From the NCBI GenBank assembly GCA_018667995.1, contig JABIQT010000603.1:1-17763 (forward strand): a stretch of DNA of 17,763 nt. The letters are read 5' to 3'. The notes beneath the pieces were generated by a model. That model was not told where the DNA came from, made no database searches, and saw nothing but the letters and a program-made list of their open reading frames with translations. Of the stretch, positions 1-6,087 are shown piece by piece. Position numbers and translations under genes: made by a program. Each line of letters begins with the position of its first letter. Position 1 is the stretch's first letter. This DNA comes from Candidatus Latescibacterota bacterium. GTDB lineage: Bacteria > JAAXHH01 > JABIQT01.

Positions 1-53
1 CCTATGATAACTACCTGAATTCGGTGATGCGAGCCGCCGGGGAGGTGTCCTGA
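1..53 (+). CDS. C-terminal tail of the [2Fe-2S] subunit of a molybdenum hydroxylase (partial)
   Basis: Only the last 16 codons are inside the window. They read YDNYLNSVMRAAGEVS and end in TGA at 51-53. The TGA shares its last base with the ATG of the molybdopterin subunit (TGATG). In xanthine-dehydrogenase-family small subunits the protein ends shortly after the second cluster motif, C-x-C-T-G-Y, followed by a short amphipathic helix; the visible tail fits that ending. The call rests on this fit and on the usual small/large/medium gene order. The cluster cysteines and any twin-arginine signal lie upstream of the window. That missing N-terminus would decide whether the enzyme is cytoplasmic or exported. 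Confidence 0.72.
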   Translation, partial: YDNYLNSVMRAAGEVS

Positions 54-2452
54 TGGCACGATTAATTGGTAGAGACTTTACGCCTCCTGACGTGCAGGCG
101 AAGGTTACTGGAAAGGCGAAGTATTCCGAAGATTTCCGGGTTGAGGGAATGGTCTTTTGCCGAATACTGCTCAGTCCAATGCCTCACGCAAGAGTGACCC
201 GTCTCGACGTTTCCGCTGCACTAGAAATGGAAGGCGTCCTTGGTGTCTTGACGGCGGACGACGTGAGCGCACAGCCATCCCCACAAAACCCCATACTCAC
301 GAATGAACCACTCTACGTAGGAGACCCAATACTTGCAGTAGCGGCCGTTGATGAGCAGATAGCCTCGAACGCATTGGAGCAGATTCGTATTGAGTATGAG
401 CCTCTGCCATTTACGCTGGATCCACTTGAAAGTTTATATCCCGGTGGAACAGACGCGCGAGAGGAGGGCAACGTTCGCGATCGTCGGGAGGGATCCAAGT
501 CGGTCAAGTGGACGGCACGGGATTTTGCGGCAGCTGGAGAGGACAAGTGTCCGACAGGTGAGTCGGCGGCAGAATGGTCCTATGGGAATGTGGACGGAGG
601 ATTCAACAAGGCACGCGTGACGCTCGATGAGAGCTTCGTAAGTGCCAGTAACCCGCACATGTCCATGGAGCCACGGTCTGCCATGGCGTACTGGGAAAAC
701 GGCAAGTGCTTCCTGCACGGATCGACCCAGAGCCAGAGTTTCGTGATTCCGGGATTGGCTGCTTACATCGGCGTAGAACCAAAAGATCTGGTGTATGTAT
801 CCGAATTCTGCGGCGGTGGCTTCGGCTCAAAGGGTGGTGCATATCCTGCCTTGGCTATTCCGGCACTCATGTCCAAGAAAATAAGCCGGCCAGTCATGAT
901 GCGGATAAACCGAGCTGAAGAGTACTTTCTCGGTTCGGCCAGATGCGGCTTCCAAGGGCGTATCCGCATGGGCTTTGATCGTAGAGGGCGAATTAAGGCC
1001 GTGGATCTCTATATCGTCCAGGACAACGGGGCGTACTCCGGATTTTCAGATTGGTCATCCGCAGGCGACGCTGTCTCCCTGGTATATACACCCGAGGCTA
1101 TGCGGTTTCGGGGTATACCTATTTATACGAATACCCCTATGAGGGGCGCCCAACGGGGTCCCGGCCAGAACCAGATTGCATGTATGGTTGAACCCCTTCT
1201 GGACAAGGCTGCTGAGCAACTGGGTTTGGACCGGCTTGCCATTCGTAGAATCAATGCGCCAGACAGCAAATCGAAGTACAGTGACGAGCGTAGCCCGGTC
1301 ACCAGTGCCTATCAGAAGGAGTCCCTTAACATAGGCGCCAAGGCGTTTGACTGGCCGGCGCGAAAGAGGCGGGCTCGACGCAGAAACGGATCCAAGGTAA
1401 TCGGAGTGGGTGTGGGTCAGGCGTTTCACCCGGCAGGTTCCAGTGGCTTTGACGGATTGGTCCACATCTCGCCCGATGGCAAACTGCATATCCACACAGG
1501 TGTCGGCAACCTGGGTACCTTCTCCCACAGCTCCACTTCTCGAGTTGCCGCGGAAGTGCTGGACTACGACTGGGACAACTGCATCGTCGAACGGGGCGAT
1601 AGTCGACGCGCTCTGCCCTGGAATCTGGGTCAATTCGGAAGTAACACCTCCTTCACCATGACGCGTACAAACTATGCGGCCGCCATGGACGCCCGACGGA
1701 AACTGCTCGAGATCGCAGCCAAAGATCTGGGTGGAGCGGCGCGCGACTATGATATCGCCGACGAGAAGGTATTTCGGAAAGCAGACAGGTCGAAGCAATT
1801 GACTTTCGCCCAAGCTGCGCAGCGTGCAATCGGGTTGGGTGGCGAATATGCAGGACATGAGTCAGCAGATGACCTTAATTCACTCACAAAAGCGGCTGTT
1901 GCCAGTCTGGCAGGTAAAGGTCTCGTAGGCGCAGCCAAAGACAATCTTGAAAAAAACGGAACCGTACCGGCACTCGCGACGGGCTTTGTAGAGATTGAGC
2001 TGGATCTGGAAACCGGGAAATTCGAGATTCTTGACTATTTGGGCATCTCCGATTGTGGTACAGTAATTCATCCTAAGGGCCTTGAAACACAGATAAAGGG
2101 CGGTGCGGTAATGGGTTTCGGTCTGGCTTCGCTGGAACGATATGTCTATGATCCCCAGAATGGCCTGCCGGCCAATCTGGCACTCTATCAATGCAAGCCT
2201 CCTTCATACCTTGATGTTCCACCGGCCATGAAGACGGGGGCTGTGAACAAATCGGATCCGCAGAATCCTGTAGGAGCCAAAGGGGCTGGTGAACCACTTC
2301 AAGGCTGTGCGGCTTCCGCCCTGCTCTGTGCAATATCCGACGCCCTTGGCGGACACTATTTCAACCGAACGCCAGTAACTCCTGATCAGATATTGAACGC
2401 TGCAGCGGGACGTCCGCAACCAGGTAAGTCTATGAAGACCAATACGGTATAA
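53..2452 (+). CDS. Molybdopterin-binding large subunit, xanthine dehydrogenase/aldehyde oxidase family
   Basis: This is the catalytic subunit of a molybdenum hydroxylase, a family that hydroxylates aldehydes, purines or N-heterocycles with water as the oxygen source. It is 799 residues long, close to the usual 750-810. Residues 1-120 form the N-terminal a/b-hammerhead domain. The cofactor loop GGGFGSKGG is at 254-262, the loop NTPMRGAQRGPGQNQ with conserved Arg368 is at 360-374, and the C-terminal GAKGAGEP is at 741-748. Glu747 matches the family's catalytic base. The CO dehydrogenase active-site motif (AYxCSFR) is absent, so a CO dehydrogenase is unlikely. The stretch at about 130-180 is longer and more charged than usual. 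The start overlaps the stop of the small subunit, and GGGGAGG lies 6 bases upstream. No signal peptide is seen, but this subunit rarely carries one. The substrate cannot be told from sequence. Confidence 0.93.
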   Translation: MARLIGRDFTPPDVQAKVTGKAKYSEDFRVEGMVFCRILLSPMPHARVTRLDVSAALEMEGVLGVLTADDVSAQPSPQNPILTNEPLYVGDPILAVAAVDEQIASNALEQIRIEYEPLPFTLDPLESLYPGGTDAREEGNVRDRREGSKSVKWTARDFAAAGEDKCPTGESAAEWSYGNVDGGFNKARVTLDESFVSASNPHMSMEPRSAMAYWENGKCFLHGSTQSQSFVIPGLAAYIGVEPKDLVYVSEFCGGGFGSKGGAYPALAIPALMSKKISRPVMMRINRAEEYFLGSARCGFQGRIRMGFDRRGRIKAVDLYIVQDNGAYSGFSDWSSAGDAVSLVYTPEAMRFRGIPIYTNTPMRGAQRGPGQNQIACMVEPLLDKAAEQLGLDRLAIRRINAPDSKSKYSDERSPVTSAYQKESLNIGAKAFDWPARKRRARRRNGSKVIGVGVGQAFHPAGSSGFDGLVHISPDGKLHIHTGVGNLGTFSHSSTSRVAAEVLDYDWDNCIVERGDSRRALPWNLGQFGSNTSFTMTRTNYAAAMDARRKLLEIAAKDLGGAARDYDIADEKVFRKADRSKQLTFAQAAQRAIGLGGEYAGHESADDLNSLTKAAVASLAGKGLVGAAKDNLEKNGTVPALATGFVEIELDLETGKFEILDYLGISDCGTVIHPKGLETQIKGGAVMGFGLASLERYVYDPQNGLPANLALYQCKPPSYLDVPPAMKTGAVNKSDPQNPVGAKGAGEPLQGCAASALLCAISDALGGHYFNRTPVTPDQILNAAAGRPQPGKSMKTNTV

Positions 2453-2467
2453 AAAGGGAGACAGGGC

Positions 2468-3457
2468 ATGCCAAAGGACGTAATGGCAAACTTCGAGCTG
2501 TTCCAGCCGGCCGACATCGCCAACGCACTGGACTTGCTTGATCGATACGGTGACGAAAGCTGGATCATGGCCGGAGGCCAGGACAGCTTAGACTGGTTTA
2601 AGGATCGCGCGAAACAACCAAAGGCAGTGATCGACATAAATGGCATCAACGAGTTAAAAGGCGTACGAGAAACAGGCGACGGTATTGAGATCGGTGCCTT
2701 GACCACCCTGACGGAGGTTCTGGCAGCCCCAGTTATCCAGGCTAAATACGGCCTACTGGCAGAAGCCGTCTCCCACGTCGCCAGTCCCCAGATTCGGAAT
2801 GTGGGCACCATTGGGGGAAATATCTGCCAGGACACTCGTTGTTGGTACTATCGATATGGACTGGACTGCTATCGTATGGGCGGGAATACCTGCTATGCGG
2901 ATACCCCGGAGGGCATAGATCGAGAACACTGCCTGTTTGGAGCAGACCGGTGTGTGGCCGTATCACCTTCGGACGCTGCGCCCGCACTCGTGGCGTTGGA
3001 TGCCCAGGTAGTTATCATTAATACCGAAGGCGAAAAGACCATACCCATAGAAGAATTCTTCATTGGTCCTGATATCGATATCACGCGTATGACAGTTCTG
3101 CAACCGGGGGACATTTTGAAGAGCATACGCATTCCCGCAACATGGTCCGAGGCTCGATTCTATTTCGAGAAGGTGGCAGATCGGAATACCTGGGATTTCG
3201 CGCTCGTTAACATAGCCTCAGCCATGAAAGTCGATGGTGACGTGATATCCGATATCCGGATGGCCATCGGTGGCGTAGAGTGTGTGCCGAAACGAATGTC
3301 CGTGGTGGAGGGCATCGTAAAGGGATCCGCGCCCGATAATGAAACCGCTGATCGCGCCGCGGGATCGGCCAGCAGAGGCGCCACGACACTCAACTTTAAT
3401 GAATTCAAAGTGCCGCTCATGGAAAATCTGGTGAAGCGAGCCATCCGGGACAGTTAA
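2468..3457 (+). CDS. FAD-binding medium subunit of the molybdenum hydroxylase, with a cysteine-rich insert
   Basis: This subunit takes electrons from the [2Fe-2S] clusters onto FAD. FAD-binding segments MAGGQD (34-39) and GTIGGN (113-118) are clear, and the C-terminal CO-dehydrogenase flavoprotein domain covers about 225-325. Between them lies an insert with Cys120, 125, 134, 142, 155 and 162, including CWYYR at 125-129. In the E. coli periplasmic aldehyde oxidoreductase PaoABC, the homologous insert of PaoB holds an extra [4Fe-4S] cluster, and 4-hydroxybenzoyl-CoA reductase has a comparable one. A [4Fe-4S] cluster is therefore likely here, though the exact ligands are not proven. AGGGAG lies 7 bases before the chosen ATG; an internal ATG at codon 6 is less well placed. 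The gene starts 15 bases after the large subunit, and its TAA shares one base with the next ATG. Confidence 0.92.
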   Translation: MPKDVMANFELFQPADIANALDLLDRYGDESWIMAGGQDSLDWFKDRAKQPKAVIDINGINELKGVRETGDGIEIGALTTLTEVLAAPVIQAKYGLLAEAVSHVASPQIRNVGTIGGNICQDTRCWYYRYGLDCYRMGGNTCYADTPEGIDREHCLFGADRCVAVSPSDAAPALVALDAQVVIINTEGEKTIPIEEFFIGPDIDITRMTVLQPGDILKSIRIPATWSEARFYFEKVADRNTWDFALVNIASAMKVDGDVISDIRMAIGGVECVPKRMSVVEGIVKGSAPDNETADRAAGSASRGATTLNFNEFKVPLMENLVKRAIRDS

Positions 3458-3615
3458 TGGAATTCCTCCGCTACAGTAGAGATGCCTGGGGACAGACAGT
3501 CCTCGAAGGCATGTCGTGGGATCTTTTCTGGTACTTTGTGGGTGCCGGCGGCGCGTTTATCTTGCTCCACATGGTTTATATGCGTCTGGTGAACCAGAAA
3601 AAGGGGCATGAATGA
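3457..3615 (+). CDS. 52-residue single-span membrane protein, possible small subunit of the complex
   Basis: This small gene begins inside the stop of the FAD subunit (TAATG) and ends inside the start of the cytochrome b gene (ATGA), so its translation is probably coupled to both. The protein has a polar N-terminus (MEFLRYSRDAWGQ), an aromatic entry (WDLFWYF, 21-27), one hydrophobic span at about 22-42, and a basic tail (RLVNQKKGHE). The basic tail suggests a cytoplasmic C-terminus. One histidine (His38) sits inside the span. I do not recognise a family. From its place between the hydroxylase and the cytochrome, I infer an anchor or docking subunit. The reading frame is open and fits the operon exactly, which argues for a real gene; the role is a guess. 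Confidence 0.72.
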   Translation: MEFLRYSRDAWGQTVLEGMSWDLFWYFVGAGGAFILLHMVYMRLVNQKKGHE

Positions 3616-4298
3616 CGGTGGTAGAAACCACATTACCGGAGGACGGCAGTCAGGAGAAGCATGTTGCCCGTCACAGCCTCACCACACGGCTTAATCACTG
3701 GCTCATTGCAGCCAGCGTCATAGCCTTGATTCTTTCCTCATTTCTGCCCATTCTTGGAATCAAATTTGCGTGGGTGACCATTCATTGGGTTACAGGTCTC
3801 GCTTTCACCGCTTCCATCGTTTTCCATACGGTCTACGCATTGCTGTATCAAGACTGGAGGACCATGTGGATCAGAGCAGCGGAATTCAAAGATGTAATCG
3901 CCTCCATGGCTGGGCGCCTGGAGATGCTGAAGGTACCACCCGGCAAATACTGGCTCATGCAAAAAGTATATCACCACGTGATCACCTTGTTCGGCATCAT
4001 AGTCATCATTACAGGGATACTGATGATGTACCGAATTGATTCGTCATTCTGGGATCGTGATCCCTATTTCCTGTCCGCAGAAATATGGGGAATAGTATAT
4101 GTGCTTCACGGATTCGCGTCTCTGTGCTTTGTCCCCATGTTGATGATGCATATCTACTTCGCCATCAGGCCGGAGAAGCTGTTTTATACCCGCTCCATGA
4201 TCAAAGGGTGGATCACGAAAGATGAATACTTGTCACATCACGATCCGAAAGTATGGGTGCTGGACCAAGAGAGCGATCCTGAGGAGCAAAAGGAATGA
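3612..4298 (+). CDS. Diheme cytochrome b subunit, FdnI/b561-like membrane anchor
   Basis: This integral membrane protein of 228 residues has four hydrophobic spans at about 30-48, 54-78, 121-140 and 156-185. It resembles the gamma subunit of formate dehydrogenase-N and the b-type cytochromes of Ni-Fe hydrogenases, which hold two b hemes and reduce quinone. Likely heme ligands are His29 (in TTRLNHW), His72 or His58 in span 2, and His166 and His180 in span 4. The 14-residue gap between the last two matches the gap between the two span-4 ligands in FdnI. The gene overlaps the small membrane protein before it and the unknown gene after it (ATGA). The position directly after three hydroxylase subunits suggests that it takes their electrons to the quinone pool. 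Such a partner is unusual for this enzyme family. Confidence 0.87.
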   Translation: MTVVETTLPEDGSQEKHVARHSLTTRLNHWLIAASVIALILSSFLPILGIKFAWVTIHWVTGLAFTASIVFHTVYALLYQDWRTMWIRAAEFKDVIASMAGRLEMLKVPPGKYWLMQKVYHHVITLFGIIVIITGILMMYRIDSSFWDRDPYFLSAEIWGIVYVLHGFASLCFVPMLMMHIYFAIRPEKLFYTRSMIKGWITKDEYLSHHDPKVWVLDQESDPEEQKE

Positions 4299-4684
4299 CT
4301 GAGCACATAGAATCAGGCTGGGCAGATCGGGTGGAAGCTATAGAGGCAGGTTATGAATTCATGCTGGCCTATGCAGCACAGGGCAGAGAGAACGATGATC
4401 CAACATCCCAGATCAGGCAGTTCCTCGAGGGAATGTATACGGCTCTCGATGGTTTGGCTGAGGTGGGTAAACAGGCTGCCACCCATAAAAACGTCTTGGG
4501 CAGTGAAGCCTTCCTCGAACTAATCGCGTCCGATGGTAAGAAGACCCGGGCAGCCCTGGCCCTGGTAATCGCTCAAGACAACGTCAGTTCCCAGCTGATC
4601 GATAACCTGAACGCTTCGATTCATGTCCGGGCTCTGCTTACCGATCTCTTTCTAATTGACGAAATTCTCAAACAGTCCCCCTAA
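4295..4684 (+). CDS. 129-residue helical protein of unknown function, last gene of the hydroxylase operon
   Basis: The start overlaps the stop of the cytochrome b gene by four bases (ATGA), so it is very probably co-expressed with the hydroxylase. The protein appears almost wholly alpha-helical, soluble and acidic. It has no cysteine, no signal peptide, no membrane span and no motif I recognise. Alternating stretches such as ALDGLAEVGKQAA and ASIHVRALLTDLFLIDEIL suggest a small helical bundle. A dedicated assembly chaperone or a regulatory subunit would fit the position, since many molybdoenzyme operons end with one. It does not look like an XdhC/PaoD- or TorD/NarJ-type chaperone, which are longer. 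I do not assign a function. Confidence 0.75.
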   Translation: MTEHIESGWADRVEAIEAGYEFMLAYAAQGRENDDPTSQIRQFLEGMYTALDGLAEVGKQAATHKNVLGSEAFLELIASDGKKTRAALALVIAQDNVSSQLIDNLNASIHVRALLTDLFLIDEILKQSP

Positions 4685-4720
4685 CAATTCATTCCTGCTT
4701 AGCATAAGGAGACCCCGCGT

Positions 4721-5941
4721 ATGGCGCCGAATTCATCACACTGGGCGATTTGGTTACTAATCAACCTGGTATTCACACTGCCTCTATCAGTTACAGCGCA
4801 GGAAGAATCTCTTCCCGTGGTCAGGATTGACCGTATTCCTACATCACCCGCTTTTGCCGGGCAGACACGAGCGCCTGCAGCCAGAGAATCTGCCTACAAG
4901 GTGGAATCCGTAGTTTCTGAGCTTTCCTTCCCGTGGGCATTCGCCTTTCTCCCCGATGGTGATATCATAATCGTCGAGCGCCGGATTGGCCTCAGGATTT
5001 TCGGTGGGGATGGAACGCTCTCTCCCCCGTTGAGCGGCATACCAGCAGCCTCTGAGTACCCGGACTATCCATCATTTGGATGGTTCGACGTGGCGTTGGA
5101 TCCTGACTTTCAGACCAATCGATTACTGTATTTCTCATATTATGCGGCGGACGAGAATGATCCTGAAGCGGCAGGTACCGCCACGGTGGCACGTGCAAGA
5201 TTACGCGAAGATAAGATGGGTGTGGAGAATCCTGAAGTTGTCCTCCGTGGCTTTGGCACTCAGGAAATCCACTTCTCCCCGAATGGCAGTCTTCTCGTAT
5301 CCGGCGCCGGTGACTTCAACGTCGACAATCCCCAGGATCCCGCCAACGCCAACGGAAAGCTACTGCGCGTCCGGGCAGATGGTTCCGTGCCTGATGACAA
5401 TCCGTTCCGCTCGAAAACCGGAGCGATGCCGGAAGTGTTTACTGTGGGACACCGAGACATTTCTGGAATTGATACGAATCCCGTGACTGGCGATGTCTGG
5501 ATATCCGAACACGGTCCCCGCGGTGGAGACGAGTTGAACATTATCCGATCTGGAAAGAACTATGGATGGAAGGTTATCTCATACGGTACAGATGATTCGG
5601 GGAAACCAATTGGCAATGGCGAGGCCACAGCGATAGGCATGGAGCAAGCGGTTTATTTCTGGCGGCCGTCCATCGCGCCATCAAGCCTCTCATTCTACGA
5701 AGGGGAGATGTTTCCGGAATGGCAGGGAAGCGTTTTCGTGGGCGCACTGTCGGGCGCACACCTGACCAGGCTGGTGATCAGCAATAATCGGGTAGTCGGG
5801 GAGGAACGCCTGCTGGTAGATCGCGATGAGAGGATTCGTGCCGTCAAGGCCGGACCGGACGGAGCCCTGTATGTCCTGACCAATGAAGCCTCGGGCGCAC
5901 CACGTGGGACTGCGGAACTGTTGCGCCTCACGAAACCATAG
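4721..5941 (+). CDS. Secreted PQQ-dependent sugar dehydrogenase-like beta-propeller, altered active site
   Basis: This 406-residue protein belongs to the soluble aldose sugar dehydrogenase (YliI/Asd) family, six-bladed propellers that oxidise sugars with PQQ in the periplasm. A signal peptide is visible at 1-27 (hydrophobic 8-25, ending VTAQ). Family motifs include LSFPWAFAFLPDG (68-80), DVALDPDF (123-130), HGPRGGDELN (264-273), YGWKVISYG (281-289), MFPEWQGSVFVGAL (330-343) and RIRAVKAGPDGALYVLT (371-387). The segment that in active members reads about HxGGR just before the F-x-P-D-G strand reads FGTQE here (178-182), so the usual catalytic His is missing. The protein may use other chemistry or only bind a ligand. 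AAGGAG lies 9 bases upstream of the ATG. The gene begins 36 bases after the hydroxylase operon and may be read through from it. Confidence 0.88.
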   Translation: MAPNSSHWAIWLLINLVFTLPLSVTAQEESLPVVRIDRIPTSPAFAGQTRAPAARESAYKVESVVSELSFPWAFAFLPDGDIIIVERRIGLRIFGGDGTLSPPLSGIPAASEYPDYPSFGWFDVALDPDFQTNRLLYFSYYAADENDPEAAGTATVARARLREDKMGVENPEVVLRGFGTQEIHFSPNGSLLVSGAGDFNVDNPQDPANANGKLLRVRADGSVPDDNPFRSKTGAMPEVFTVGHRDISGIDTNPVTGDVWISEHGPRGGDELNIIRSGKNYGWKVISYGTDDSGKPIGNGEATAIGMEQAVYFWRPSIAPSSLSFYEGEMFPEWQGSVFVGALSGAHLTRLVISNNRVVGEERLLVDRDERIRAVKAGPDGALYVLTNEASGAPRGTAELLRLTKP

Positions 5942-6087
5942 ACGTTCGGCATTACTGGCGCAACTTCAAGCACTCTAGAGCAGCCGACACTTATCCCGTC
6001 AGGCATCCCAATTGACACCGGCTTCATGTGAGGCAATCGGAATACGTGTGCCTGAAAGTAGATATTTGATATGATACTAGTGGTTTC

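Noticed and set aside
1055-1858. 267-residue minus-strand frame inside the large subunit gene
   Set aside because: It lies wholly opposite a gene with clear family motifs, has no recognisable domain, and is a shadow frame.
53-2452. Identification of the large subunit as aerobic CO dehydrogenase (CoxL)
   Set aside because: Length and subunit set fit, but the CoxL active-site loop AYxCSFR is absent; only the general family can be supported.
6005-6060. Hairpin AGGCA/TGCCT in the convergent gap after the PQQ gene
   Set aside because: Only a 5-base stem with a 13-base loop and no T-tract; too weak for a terminator. The gap 5942-6087 shows no gene either.
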